From NCBI GenBank assembly GCA_965198855.1, contig CBDAPZ010000001.1:2542001-2606000 (forward strand): 64,000 nucleotides of DNA, in the 5' to 3' direction. The notes under the pieces are model-generated. The model saw only the letters and a list, made by a program, of their open reading frames with translations, was not told the DNA's origin and searched no databases. This DNA is from BOG-908 sp965198855. Its GTDB lineage: Bacteria > Pseudomonadota > Alphaproteobacteria > Acetobacterales > Acetobacteraceae. Below, piece by piece: positions 41,718 through 51,030 of this stretch (positions are counted from its first letter, which is position 1; each line of letters opens with the position of its first letter). A program made the translations under genes and the position numbers.

Positions 41718-42218
41718 CTACGGGCCAAGAAGCGCCTTCTTTGCTGCTTCGCTAGCGATTTCCACGGCCATTTTGTAGAGCGATCCCCCGACCGTCTGAC
41801 CGGCCTTCAGCGCCAATTTTTTGAACCTAGAAACACTCAACTCGGTTTGAGGTGTGTCGACAGCCATGTTGCTGATGGCTTCCTGTAGCGATGATTGCTC
41901 ACTGACTGTCAGTCCATCTAGCTCTGAGACCAGAGCATGAGCCGTCTCAAAACGGTGGACAGTCCATGGGTGGGGAGCGCCACATTGGTGGCAATAGGCG
42001 GGAGTTTCTGCCCTCGTGTGCACACGAGCCCTATCCGCGCCACGTATCCTGGTCGAGCATTTTTCGCATGCGAAGACAGTCGCGACTCCGCAATCCGGAC
42101 AGAATAGCGATCCTCGACTAGGCGCACTCGCAAGCGTGGTCGTGATTTGATGCCCATTCCGGCAGACTTGCAGGACATCGAAGGCTCCGGGCGGCGGAGG
42201 CGGCCGATAATTCTCCAT
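41718..42218 (-). CDS. DUF2321-like zinc-ribbon protein
   Basis: A 166-aa protein. Three Cys pairs (FCPDCG, FACEKCST, AYCHQCGAPHPW) and VCRNGHQIT at the start match the DUF2321 family. The C-terminal half is helical and ends in an amphipathic segment. It is the last gene before attR, the classic place for a cargo gene. Function is not known. Confidence 0.7.
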   Translation of the reverse strand: MENYRPPPPPGAFDVLQVCRNGHQITTTLASAPSRGSLFCPDCGVATVFACEKCSTRIRGADRARVHTRAETPAYCHQCGAPHPWTVHRFETAHALVSELDGLTVSEQSSLQEAISNMAVDTPQTELSVSRFKKLALKAGQTVGGSLYKMAVEIASEAAKKALLGP

Positions 42219-42334
42219 TCTATCTAGGATCGAAATTGCTTAACCCCTCTTGCGGACACAGAGCGGACAATTTAGAGGCCGTTTTGAAGAATTATCAAAA
42301 AAGTCAGATAAAACGCCGTCTTTTCAAAGACTTA

Positions 42335-42410
<76 letters not shown>

Positions 42411-42478
42411 ATAAAGCTGCGTGAACCGCCTATACTAGAGGCCCACGCCCCCCGCAACCAGCCAGCCATCAAAACCCG

Positions 42479-43339
42479 TCAAGCGGCCGGTTCCACTAAC
42501 TGCGCACGCGGCACCGGCTTGCGGATCGCCGACAGTAAGGCCCGGACCTCTGCCCGCGCAGCGATGTGGCTCATGCCAAGCTGGATCTGCAGCCCGGCCT
42601 CGCGCACATCCATCAAGGTCAGACCCTGCAGATAAAGCTCGCGGAAAATCACCCGCTCGCCGAACCCCTTCACCGTCCGGAAACCGATCCGCTTGGCCAG
42701 CGTCTCCAAAGTCGCGCCAACGTCGCGCTTGTTGCGCATCTCCGTCGAGCCCATCCGGTTGCGCATCACAATCCAGTCGATCCGGCCGCGGTCCCGGGCA
42801 AAGCGGCGCTTGCGGGCTTCCCACACCATCTCGCTGTAGATGCTGGGGTTGATCACCGAATGGTCGTCCGGATCCACCCGTGCCAGCATCGCGAAATCAA
42901 CGAAGCTGTCGTTGATCGGCGTGATCAGCGTGTCCGCACTCGCATGCGCCAGCCGGCTCAAATACGTATCCGCCCCTGGGCAATCTACCACCACAATGTC
43001 GCACCCGGTCGAGAGCCGCTTGAACGCCGCCTCGAACAACGCCCGCTCCTCCGCCTCCGCCTCCACACGGCTATCCACCTCGCTGCGGAACACACTCTCC
43101 GATTCAGGCACCGGCAGATCCACCTTGTGGCGCACGGCATAAGCCCGACGGGCCACCAGATAGCCCGACAGCGTGCCCTGCCGCGCATCCAGGTCGATCG
43201 TGCCCACCTGGTATCCGTCGCGCATCAGGCCTACCACAAGATGCATCGCGGTGGTGGACTTGCCCGAACCGCCCTTCTCGTTGCCCAATACAATCAGATG
43301 AGCGCGCTGCTCGTACGAGATGCTGGCCAAACCCCTCAA
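42479..43339 (-). CDS. mipZ: MipZ-type division-site ATPase (ParA/MinD family)
   Basis: A 286-aa P-loop ATPase with the deviant Walker A NEKGGSGKSTTAMHL, the switch region DLDARQGTLSGYL and Walker B DIVVVDCPG. The NEKGG start and DARQ motif are typical of MipZ, which in alphaproteobacteria forms polar gradients with ParB and inhibits FtsZ so that division happens at midcell. The start is a TTG; TTG 43330 is an alternative. It is monocistronic, just outside the integrated element and divergent from pqiA. Confidence 0.9.
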   Translation of the reverse strand: MRGLASISYEQRAHLIVLGNEKGGSGKSTTAMHLVVGLMRDGYQVGTIDLDARQGTLSGYLVARRAYAVRHKVDLPVPESESVFRSEVDSRVEAEAEERALFEAAFKRLSTGCDIVVVDCPGADTYLSRLAHASADTLITPINDSFVDFAMLARVDPDDHSVINPSIYSEMVWEARKRRFARDRGRIDWIVMRNRMGSTEMRNKRDVGATLETLAKRIGFRTVKGFGERVIFRELYLQGLTLMDVREAGLQIQLGMSHIAARAEVRALLSAIRKPVPRAQLVEPAA

Positions 43340-43469
43340 ACTCCCGCCGACACGTGTGGACTTATCCTACCCCATCATGCCCCGCCCCTTCGAGTCCCGC
43401 CAAGCCGTATCGCACCCCGCCGCCAGCCACACGGGAACGCGAACCGCCCCACCGCGTTCGGCCCGCTAG

Positions 43470-44795
43470 ATGATCCCGACGGAACTATCCCCGGCCGACC
43501 ACCAGGCCACCCAGCCAGGCACCTTGCGGGAATGCCAGGATTGCGGCCTGTTCCAGGACATCGCTCATCTCGTGCCCGGTGACGCCGCCCATTGCCGGCG
43601 CTGCAACGCCACATTGCGCCGGGGTGCGAGCAACGGCATGACCAAGGCGCTTGCCTGCTACGTCACCGCACTCGTGCTGCTGGTGCTGGCTTTGCAGATG
43701 CCCTTCCTGGACCTGCGCAGCGTCGGCCGCGTCTACCAGGCCACCCTGTTTACCGGCCCCTCGCAGCTGGAAGGTTTTGGCATGTGGGAGATCAGCATTG
43801 TGGTGCTGATCACCCTCGTTGCCGTGCCGTTCATACAGCTCATCATCGTGCTGACGGTGCTGATCGGCCTGCGCGCGCCGAACCCCTCACCGCGCCTGCG
43901 CTTCCTCTATGGTTGGGTGGAAACGCTGCGTCCTTGGTCGATGATCGAGGTTTTTCTGCTCGGCGCCTTCGTCGCCTATAGCCGCCTGCAAGCCATGGCC
44001 GAGGTGCAAGTCGGCCCTGCCTTGATCGCACTCGGCGGTGTCATGCTGGCTATGGTCGCTGCCGATATCGTGCTTGACCATGAAGAGGTGTGGGAAACCT
44101 TCGAGGCGCGCGGCCTGCGAGTGAACCTGCCAGACCAGCCGCATCAGCCGCTCATCGGATGCGATTGCTGCAGGCTGGTGCTTCACGCCCGCGAACGCAG
44201 CCGCTGTCCGCGCTGCGGCGCCAGGCTGCGCCGGCGCAAACCGCAAAGTATTAACCGCACATGGGCGCTGCTGGGCGCCGCCATCGCGCTCTACGTGCCC
44301 GCCAACATCCTGCCGGTGATGACCGTCATCCGCTTCGGCCGTGGCGAGCCGAACACCATCCTCAGCGGCGTGATCGAGCTGATACAGGCGCAGATGTGGC
44401 CGCTGGCCATTCTTGTTTTCCTCGCAAGCATCACCGTGCCGCTGCTCAAGCTCGCCGGCCTCATCCTTATGTTGGTAATGACCGGCGAAGGCTCCGTCAC
44501 CCGCCTGCGCGACCGCACGCGCCTCTACCGGCTTGTCGACAGCGTCGGTCGCTGGTCGATGATCGACGTGTTCATGATCACCATATTGGTGGCCCTTGTG
44601 CGCATGGGCTTTATCGCAACCGTGCTGCCGGGAGGCGGGGCCATTGCCTTCGCCTCCGTGGTGGTGCTGACCATGTTCGCCGCCGCAAGCTTCGACCCGC
44701 GCCTGATGTGGGATGCAGCGGCCGCCGCGGGCCACGACCTGGAGGCTGAAGACCTGGAAACCCACCCGCCCCACGCACAAGCCGCTACACCATGA
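43470..44795 (+). CDS. pqiA: PqiA-family membrane protein (two PqiA domains)
   Basis: A 441-aa inner-membrane protein with two tandem PqiA units, each having a zinc-ribbon start (CQDCGLFQDIAH...CRRCNATLRR and CDCCRLVLHARERSRCPRCG) and four hydrophobic helices, including SMIEVFLLGAFVAY and SMIDVFMITILVAL. PqiA works with the MCE protein PqiB in a trans-envelope lipid path. Its stop overlaps the pqiB start as ATGA. Confidence 0.9.
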   Translation: MIPTELSPADHQATQPGTLRECQDCGLFQDIAHLVPGDAAHCRRCNATLRRGASNGMTKALACYVTALVLLVLALQMPFLDLRSVGRVYQATLFTGPSQLEGFGMWEISIVVLITLVAVPFIQLIIVLTVLIGLRAPNPSPRLRFLYGWVETLRPWSMIEVFLLGAFVAYSRLQAMAEVQVGPALIALGGVMLAMVAADIVLDHEEVWETFEARGLRVNLPDQPHQPLIGCDCCRLVLHARERSRCPRCGARLRRRKPQSINRTWALLGAAIALYVPANILPVMTVIRFGRGEPNTILSGVIELIQAQMWPLAILVFLASITVPLLKLAGLILMLVMTGEGSVTRLRDRTRLYRLVDSVGRWSMIDVFMITILVALVRMGFIATVLPGGGAIAFASVVVLTMFAAASFDPRLMWDAAAAAGHDLEAEDLETHPPHAQAATP

Positions 44796-46495
44796 GCGAT
44801 ACCGACCCCAACCGGAACGGCACCGACCCTCAGGTGCCCAGCGCGGTCGTGCGCCGCCGCCGCCGCTTCTCGCTGTTCTGGCTCATTCCCATCGTCTGCG
44901 GCGGCATCGGCATCTACCTGGTGATCACCACGCTGGCCGATCGCGGCCCGCTCATCACCATCACCTTCAAGACCGCCAACGGCATCACCGCGCAACAGAC
45001 CCAGGTGGAACACAAAGCCGTCGGGCTCGGCATGGTGGAGGACGTGAAGCTCGCCGACGACATGTCCAGCGTGCAGGTCCATGTGCGCATGAACCGGCAG
45101 GGCGAACGCGTGCTAACCAACCATGCCCGCTTCTGGGTCGTTCGCCCACGGCTGAACACCGGCAACATCTCTGGCCTCGAAACCCTCGTCTCCGGCGCCT
45201 ACATCGAAGTCGATCCCGGCACCCCGGGTGGCGACTTCCAGAAACAATTCACCGGCCTCGAAGACCCGCCAGGCACCCGATCCGATGAACCCGGTCAAAC
45301 CTATGTCCTTAAAGCAAGGGTGCTAGGCTCTCTCTCCCCCGGTGCTCCTGTCTTCTATCGCGACGTCAGCGTCGGCGAGATACTCAGCTACGATCTCGGT
45401 GACGGGCAAGGGCCGGTGACCATCAATGTTTTCGTAAAGGCGCCGTTTGATAAATTCGTCCACGAGAACACACATTTTTGGAACGCATCTGGCATTTCCG
45501 TCAATTTCGGCGCCGAAGGGCTGCACGTAGAGCTCGAATCATTCCAGGCTCTGCTCTCCGGCGGCATCGCTTTCGACAGCCCTGTTAAAAGCCCCACGCC
45601 CACTAGCAAGGGTGACCAGCAATTCAATCTGTTCGACAACAAGGCGGAAGCGGACGCTTCTGGCTTCCGCAAGAATATCCCTGTGGTCACCTATTTCAAG
45701 AGCTCGGTTACCGGCCTGGGCAAAGGCTCGCCCGTGCAGGTATTCGGCATCCAGATCGGCAGCGTCACCGATGTCAGCCTGGTGATGGATCAATCCACGA
45801 AGGCGATGCGCGCACGCGTTGCCTTCGAAATACAGCCCGAACGCGTCTTCCCTGAAACACAGATATCCCGAGACAACGATCCCCATGCGACGGCCGTCAG
45901 CCTGGTCGGCCAGGGCGTGCGGGCGGTGCTGGAATCGAGTAACTTCATCACCGGCCAGAAAGCGATCTCGCTGGAAGTCGTGCCGAATGCACCGCCAGCC
46001 ACGGTCGGCCAGGAAGGCGACGCCCTCCTCATCCCGAGCCAGGGTGGCGGCCTCGACAACATTACTACCTCGCTCAGCGACATCGCCACCAAGATCGATG
46101 CCATACCGTTCGAAGAGATCGGCAAGAACCTGAACAGGACACTCGCTTCGGTCAGCGACACGGTCAGTGGACCCGATGTTAAAAATGCGCTGCGCAAACT
46201 CTCCGAAACGCTCACGGATGTGCAACATCTGGTACACAACACCGATCGCGGTATGACACCGGTGCTGCAGAAACTGCCGCAAATATCGACCGATCTGCAA
46301 CAGGCGGTGTCCAAGGCCAATGCGGCACTCGGCCAGGGCGGCTATGGCAGCAATTCGGACTTCCAGCGTAATATGAGTCGCTTGCTGGACCAGGTGAACG
46401 ACGCGGCCCGCAGCATCAGGCTGCTGGCTGATTTCTTGACGCGGCACCCCGAGGCGCTGATACAGGGACGCACGGCTCAGGCGACAGAGCGATGA
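44792..46495 (+). CDS. pqiB: PqiB-family MCE protein
   Basis: A 567-aa protein with one N-terminal membrane helix (FSLFWLIPIVCGGIGIYLVI) and three MCE (MlaD) domains (from about residues 46, 163 and 290). The C-terminal third is a coiled-coil helix needed for tunnel formation across the periplasm (IGKNLNRTLASVSDTVSGPD, LLDQVNDAARSIRLL). It is coupled to pqiA by ATGA and precedes pqiC. Role: lipid transfer between inner and outer membranes. Confidence 0.9.
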   Translation: MSDTDPNRNGTDPQVPSAVVRRRRRFSLFWLIPIVCGGIGIYLVITTLADRGPLITITFKTANGITAQQTQVEHKAVGLGMVEDVKLADDMSSVQVHVRMNRQGERVLTNHARFWVVRPRLNTGNISGLETLVSGAYIEVDPGTPGGDFQKQFTGLEDPPGTRSDEPGQTYVLKARVLGSLSPGAPVFYRDVSVGEILSYDLGDGQGPVTINVFVKAPFDKFVHENTHFWNASGISVNFGAEGLHVELESFQALLSGGIAFDSPVKSPTPTSKGDQQFNLFDNKAEADASGFRKNIPVVTYFKSSVTGLGKGSPVQVFGIQIGSVTDVSLVMDQSTKAMRARVAFEIQPERVFPETQISRDNDPHATAVSLVGQGVRAVLESSNFITGQKAISLEVVPNAPPATVGQEGDALLIPSQGGGLDNITTSLSDIATKIDAIPFEEIGKNLNRTLASVSDTVSGPDVKNALRKLSETLTDVQHLVHNTDRGMTPVLQKLPQISTDLQQAVSKANAALGQGGYGSNSDFQRNMSRLLDQVNDAARSIRLLADFLTRHPEALIQGRTAQATER

Positions 46496-46497
46496 AA

Positions 46498-46545
46498 AAA
46501 CAAGCACTCTTCTTTTTTGAAAAAAAGATGCAAAAAGTTTTTATG
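46498..46545. repeat. Palindromic repeat T-form at the pqiC start, copy 5
   Basis: The AT palindrome CTTCTTTTTTGAAAAAAAG sits between the pqiB stop and the lipoprotein signal of pqiC, then continues as ATGCAAAAAGTTTTTATG. It contributes the start codon and first residues of pqiC. A hairpin here could lower pqiC expression relative to pqiAB. Confidence 0.7.
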
Positions 46546-47127
46546 TCCTGCAGCTTCGCCGCTTGCGCTTTGCTTGCAGCGTGTTCTTCGCCGGATCCGA
46601 CGTATTATACACTTCAAACCACACCCGGTACGCCAATGCCGGGAGTGCCTGGAACGGTCGAGGTCAGGCGGCCTGGGTTAGCGGGATATCTTGACCGGTC
46701 AGACATCGTGTTGAAATCGCAGTCCTATAAGCTTTCATTGAATAGCCAGAAACAATGGGCCGAACCGCTTGGCGACATGATCGGGCGTGTGCTGACTCAG
46801 GATCTTTCACAGCGTCTACCGGGCAAAAGCGTCTTCACGCAGTCGGGCGCCATCACCGCGGATGCGGATATGCGTGTGGAAGTCGACATACAGGCTTTCG
46901 ACGCAGATGGCTCAGGCGACGTGGTTCTAACGGCGCAGGTCGCCATTGAGGGCGGCATCACGCATCACCCGCTTTCCACCCGCCATGTGTCTCTACGCGC
47001 ACCCTTGAGTGGTGCTGGCGAAGCAGACCAAGTAGCCGCCATGAGTGGACTTCTCGGCACGCTGGCAGATCAAGTCGCCACCGACGTCTCCACTGCGCTG
47101 CCGGATAGAACCGCGACAGCCATGTAA
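46528..47127 (+). CDS. pqiC: PqiC-family ABC-transport auxiliary lipoprotein
   Basis: A 199-aa outer-membrane lipoprotein (DUF330/ABC_trans_aux). MQKVFMSCSFAACALLAACS gives a lipobox LAAC with lipidation at the last Cys; PTYYTLQTTP follows, as in PqiC. An ATG at 46492 that overlaps the pqiB stop would add 12 residues encoded by a palindromic repeat and an unusually long signal, so 46528 is preferred. The C-terminal LPDRTATAM is also encoded by repeat DNA (copy 6). It completes the PqiABC lipid transporter. Confidence 0.8.
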   Translation: MQKVFMSCSFAACALLAACSSPDPTYYTLQTTPGTPMPGVPGTVEVRRPGLAGYLDRSDIVLKSQSYKLSLNSQKQWAEPLGDMIGRVLTQDLSQRLPGKSVFTQSGAITADADMRVEVDIQAFDADGSGDVVLTAQVAIEGGITHHPLSTRHVSLRAPLSGAGEADQVAAMSGLLGTLADQVATDVSTALPDRTATAM

Positions 47128-47166
47128 AAGTCTTTTGCTTCTTTTCTTCAGAAAAGAAGACCTTCC
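47098..47166. repeat. Palindromic repeat GC core plus C-form, copy 6
   Basis: CCGGATAGAACCGCGACAGC leads into AAAAGTCTTTTGCTTC and the C-form hairpin. The first part codes for the end of PqiC, the rest separates it from the convergent thiolase gene as a bidirectional terminator. It is nearly identical over 60 bp to copy 7 at 48841. Confidence 0.8.
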
Positions 47167-47168
47167 TT

Positions 47169-48335
47169 CTAATCCTTCGCCAACAACAAAGCCGCCGCCA
47201 TAGGCCCACCTCCCGAGCTCGCAGCCGCCAGCCTCGGGTCACCCGGTATCTGTCTATTTCCACCCAGTCCACGAAGCTGCGTCACAGCCTCATGCGCGAA
47301 TCCAAAGCCATGCATCCGCCCCGCCCCAAGCTGGCCGCCATGGGTGTTCATCGGCAGTTCGCCGTCGCGTGCGATGCGTGTGCCGCCTTCGATGTAACGA
47401 TGTCCCTCGCCTTTCTCGGCGATACCAAGCCCTTCGATCCAGGTGATCGGCAGAAAGGCAAACCCGTCATAAAATTGGATCGTGTCGAGATCGCGCACGG
47501 TGTAATCGGTACGTTTCCACAGATTCGCACCTGTCTCGTAGCTTGCCGGGTATTCCACCTGATCCCAGCTATAACGATCAACGGAGCATGACATCGCTGC
47601 GATGCGGATGGGTGTACATTTCACCTCACCCAGAGCGTCTTGCGCCGAGACGATCACGACTGTTGATCCATCGGTGAAGCGATCGCAATCGTAGAGGCAG
47701 AAGGGTGACGTGATCATCCGTGCCGACAGGTATTTCTCCAACGTCAGCGGTTCTTTTACGATGGCGGCGGCACGCGGATTGATGGCCGCGTTGCGATGCG
47801 CATTAAGCGCTATCTGTGCGAGGTGTTCGCGTGTCATGCCGTGGCGTTTCATCTGCCGCATCGCGTATTGCGCCACCCAGTTTGCAGCGGAGATCGCGAA
47901 AAATGGTGCTGTCCACTGAGATGTTCCGTCCACAGTGTCGCGCCGCAGCGGCGGGAACTCGTCTGGGCGTGACATGGCAGCCGCTTCATAGACGGTACGG
48001 AAACAGATCACGTGGCGGCACAGCCCGGCCTTCACCGCCATTGCGGCCGACTGTATAGCCGAGAGCTGCGCCGGCATTTCGGCCGCACCGATATGCCATT
48101 GAGATTTGATATTGAGAGCCTCGATCAACTCATCCGAACTGACCGGTGAAAAGCCAAGATAGCCGCTCATTTTTCCCGGGTAGGTTGCCACCCCGTCGAT
48201 TTGGCTGAGGGTCAGTCCGGCCTCGGCGAGCGCCTCCCGGACGGCATCGACGGTGAGCAGAAGCGGTGCCCGGGCGAGCCGCATGCCGACCTCGGACTGA
48301 CCAATCCCTGTTATGTAGGCGTGTTTCTCGGCCAT
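47169..48335 (-). CDS. Thiolase family protein (SCP-x/acetyl-CoA acetyltransferase-like)
   Basis: A 388-aa non-decarboxylating thiolase-fold protein. YITGIGQSEVGMRLARAP opens the chain, with GGQLGAGRMHGFGFAHEA and the near-C-terminal loops typical of SCP2-type thiolases. The usual catalytic Cys position near residue 90 is in AAEMPAQLSAIQSAAMAV, without a Cys, so activity may differ or rely on the partner. The ATG is at 48335, with an unsupported longer frame above it. It lies two bases after the OB-fold gene; such pairs form complexes in lipid or steroid side-chain degradation. Confidence 0.85.
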   Translation of the reverse strand: MAEKHAYITGIGQSEVGMRLARAPLLLTVDAVREALAEAGLTLSQIDGVATYPGKMSGYLGFSPVSSDELIEALNIKSQWHIGAAEMPAQLSAIQSAAMAVKAGLCRHVICFRTVYEAAAMSRPDEFPPLRRDTVDGTSQWTAPFFAISAANWVAQYAMRQMKRHGMTREHLAQIALNAHRNAAINPRAAAIVKEPLTLEKYLSARMITSPFCLYDCDRFTDGSTVVIVSAQDALGEVKCTPIRIAAMSCSVDRYSWDQVEYPASYETGANLWKRTDYTVRDLDTIQFYDGFAFLPITWIEGLGIAEKGEGHRYIEGGTRIARDGELPMNTHGGQLGAGRMHGFGFAHEAVTQLRGLGGNRQIPGDPRLAAASSGGGPMAAALLLAKD

Positions 48336-48337
48336 GC

Positions 48338-48742
48338 TCAGCCGACCTTTTCGAACAGGGGATACCACACGCCGCTCTGCTCCTCGAACACCACGCGCAC
48401 GGGATCGTCGAACTCTACAGCCTCTACCGGCGTGTTGACGATATTGGTGGTCAGATACACGCCGGGCACGCCGTCCAGCCGCACACGCGCGATCACATAG
48501 GGCACTTCCAGCCCAGGCAGCCAGGCCTGGTGATTGATCGTGTAGCTCTCGATCGCACCGGTGCCGGCGACCGCTTCGGGTGCCACGTTCTCGGATTGGC
48601 ACTGCCGGCAGAGCGGTTTCGGCGGATGGGTATAGAAGCCGCAATCCTTGCACTTGACGATATTGAGCTTGCCTTCGGCGCCGCCCGTCCAGAAAGCACG
48701 ATTATCGGCATCCAATCTGGGGCGTGGGCGGGAAGCTGTCAT
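48338..48742 (-). CDS. Zn-ribbon OB-fold protein (DUF35), thiolase partner
   Basis: A 134-aa protein with a rubredoxin-like zinc ribbon (CKDCGFYTHPPKPLCRQC) and a DUF35 OB fold (TGAIESYTINHQ, PYVIARVRLDG). Proteins of this kind bind acyl-CoA and hand it to the thiolase. AAGGAGAACC precedes the ATG. It is the first gene of the pair. Confidence 0.9.
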   Translation of the reverse strand: MTASRPRPRLDADNRAFWTGGAEGKLNIVKCKDCGFYTHPPKPLCRQCQSENVAPEAVAGTGAIESYTINHQAWLPGLEVPYVIARVRLDGVPGVYLTTNIVNTPVEAVEFDDPVRVVFEEQSGVWYPLFEKVG

Positions 48743-48837
48743 GATACCGGGTTCTCCTTCGCGTCCCGGTATGTTCCAATTATCGTGTTTTCACCAGCGC
48801 TCACGTATCCTGCAGGCTTTTACCCGCCGCTGCGATG

Positions 48838-48910
48838 TTTCCGGATAGAACCGCGACAGCATCGTAGCAGTCTTTTGCTTCCTTTCTTCAGAAAAGACGT
48901 TCTTCCTTCC
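48838..48910. repeat. Palindromic repeat GC core plus C-form, copy 7
   Basis: CCGGATAGAACCGCGACAGC and TCTTTTGCTTC with the hairpin AGAAAAGAC close relatives of copy 6. It separates the photolyase gene from the thiolase operon (both minus strand), and is likely the photolyase terminator. Confidence 0.78.
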
Positions 48911-48911
48911 T

Positions 48912-50471
48912 TCAGTCGTATTCTGCCTTGCAAGCCTCGGAGTCCAAAAACGCCGCCGCTTTACGCCGCATCGTCTGCACTTTCCCAGCATCCATGCGCG
49001 ACAATGTCTTCATCGGCATCGCAAGTCGAATATTGCCGCCTAGCGCCTTCTCATGTCGTGCGAAGAAATCCCAATACAGAAAATTAAATGGGCAGGCGCG
49101 CTCGCCCACCGCATCCTTCACGTCATAGGAACAATTTTTGCAATAGTCGCTCATGCGATTGATGTAGGCACCGGAGGCTGCGTAGGGTTTCGAGCCGATA
49201 ACCCCGCCATCGGCAAACAGCGCCATCCCACGTGTGTTCGGCATTTCTACCCATTGATACGCATCGGCATAGACCACCATATACCAATCATCCACCTCAT
49301 CCGGATGAAGGCCTGCCAGCAGGGCGAAATTGCCGGTAATCATCAGCCTTTGAATGTGATGTGCATAGGCATGTTCAAGCGTATCGGTAACACACTGGTG
49401 CAGGCAATTCATTGCGGTCTTCCCCGTCCAGTAAAATCCCGGCAGGGGGCGCGTGGCGCCAAGGAAATTCTTCTTCGCGAATCCCGGCATTTGCAGCCAG
49501 TACAGGCCGCGCATGTATTCGCGCCAGCCAAGTATCTGCCGGATGAACCCTTCCACCGCATTCAATCTCGCATGCCCGCTTTGCCAGGATGCTTCGACGG
49601 CCTCGCAGATTTGCCTCGGCTCAAGCAGCCCCAAATTAAGTGACGTTGAAATCAGCGCATGGAACAGCACCGGCGCGCCGGTTTTCATCGCATCCTGCCA
49701 GTCGCCGAAATCGGGCAGGCGGTTCTCCACGAAATCCGCAAGCGCGTGGGCGGCCTGCGTGCTCGTCACCGGCAGAGAGAATCCCTCAGCCGAGCCCACA
49801 TGGTTCGGGAAACGCCGCTCGATCAGCGCCATCACCTCGCGCGTTATCTCATCAGGCGGGAACGCAGGCACAGCCGGTGCCGCCACCGTTTTCGGCAGCG
49901 ATTTGCGGTTTTCCGCATCGTAATTCCATTGCCCACCGACCGGCGCGCCATCCTGCATCAGGAATCCATGTTTGCGCCGCATGTCGCGATAGAAGAACTC
50001 CATGCGAAAGGTCCGGCGTTCCCGCGCCCACGCCAAAAACTCCTGGATGCGCGAAAAGAATCGCGTGTCGTCACGTATTTCCACCTCTTGGCCATCCGCT
50101 TCCTCCGCCAGAAGTTCCTGCCAATGCCGCATATCCTCCGAAAGGCGCCACTCGCCGGGCTCCGTCGCCACTACACGCACCGGCTTATGCCGTGCGACGG
50201 CACGCAGCATTTCGCCACGCAACGACTGCGTGTTCTCCGCGTCGTCCAGTCTCACGTAGTCCACCCGCACCCCGCGTGCAGCCAGCCCCGCCGCGAAATG
50301 CCGCATGCCCGACAGCACCAGCACCAGTTTCTTGGCATGGTGCTTCACATAGGTGCATTCGGCGAGCACTTCGGACATCAGCACCACATCACGGCTGACA
50401 TCGATATCGCTCAGCGCCGACAGCCCATCGCTGAGCTGGTCGCCAAGCACGATACGCAGAACAGGTTGCAT
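48912..50471 (-). CDS. phrB: FeS-containing bacterial cryptochrome/(6-4) photolyase
   Basis: A 519-aa cryptochrome/photolyase of the bacterial FeS class. LRIVLGDQLS starts the photolyase N-terminal fold, VEGFIRQILGWREYMRGLYW is the family core, and DDWYMVVYADAYQWVEMPNT matches the FAD-binding part. Four Cys in CLHQC, DYCKNCSYD and ERACPFN can hold the [4Fe-4S] cluster known for this class. It repairs UV (6-4) photoproducts or senses blue light. Confidence 0.92.
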   Translation of the reverse strand: MQPVLRIVLGDQLSDGLSALSDIDVSRDVVLMSEVLAECTYVKHHAKKLVLVLSGMRHFAAGLAARGVRVDYVRLDDAENTQSLRGEMLRAVARHKPVRVVATEPGEWRLSEDMRHWQELLAEEADGQEVEIRDDTRFFSRIQEFLAWARERRTFRMEFFYRDMRRKHGFLMQDGAPVGGQWNYDAENRKSLPKTVAAPAVPAFPPDEITREVMALIERRFPNHVGSAEGFSLPVTSTQAAHALADFVENRLPDFGDWQDAMKTGAPVLFHALISTSLNLGLLEPRQICEAVEASWQSGHARLNAVEGFIRQILGWREYMRGLYWLQMPGFAKKNFLGATRPLPGFYWTGKTAMNCLHQCVTDTLEHAYAHHIQRLMITGNFALLAGLHPDEVDDWYMVVYADAYQWVEMPNTRGMALFADGGVIGSKPYAASGAYINRMSDYCKNCSYDVKDAVGERACPFNFLYWDFFARHEKALGGNIRLAMPMKTLSRMDAGKVQTMRRKAAAFLDSEACKAEYD

Positions 50472-50592
50472 GTGGGGCGTTTCCCTGACTTATCCAACGG
50501 TGGCAAACAAGGCTCGCGGCATCCTGCCCGCGCCCAAGGACGATCTTCCTCCTACGAAGGAGCGACCACGCAGTTTGCGCGTTAGGACGAAC

Positions 50593-50976
50593 ATGCACAT
50601 TAAACCTGCCGTTATTCTGCTCGGCGCAACCATTCTTGGCGGCTGTGCCCTGCCCCCGCCGCCTTTGGTCCCGCCCGGCGTAGGTGGCAATTTCGCCGCG
50701 TTCGGAGAAGACGAGGATGTCTGCCGGAAGGCCGGCGAGGCCGCCCTGGCAACGCCGACCGTGCCCGACGCCGATGCCGCCGCGAACGCCCATCACTACG
50801 ACTATGCCTATCAGCGCTGCATGTTCATGCACGGCCAAGCCCGCCAGATGCGCGCCATGACCGCCGACGATCCGGGCCCCAGCGGCAATGTCCACAGCTT
50901 CGAGTACCCCGATGCCTTCTACAGCATCCCCTACGGCACTCCGGGCTACGGCTATGACGGCTTCAGCTGGCGCTAG
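50593..50976 (+). CDS. Small lipoprotein
   Basis: A 127-aa protein. MHIKPAVILLGATILGGCAL gives a lipobox LGGC; the mature part has two Cys (DVCRKAG, YQRCMFMHGQ) and a Tyr/Gly-rich end (YSIPYGTPGYGYDGFSW). No family is recognised; periplasmic or outer-membrane location is expected. It is divergent from the photolyase. Confidence 0.7.
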   Translation: MHIKPAVILLGATILGGCALPPPPLVPPGVGGNFAAFGEDEDVCRKAGEAALATPTVPDADAAANAHHYDYAYQRCMFMHGQARQMRAMTADDPGPSGNVHSFEYPDAFYSIPYGTPGYGYDGFSWR

Positions 50977-51030
50977 ATAACGCCTCCGTTAGCGCCCGGA
51001 ACGAAGCGTAAACACCTACGTTCACACATC

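Noticed and set aside
43887..44780. 297-codon minus-strand frame opposite pqiA
   Set aside because: His/Gln/Ala-rich antisense shadow of a conserved membrane protein.
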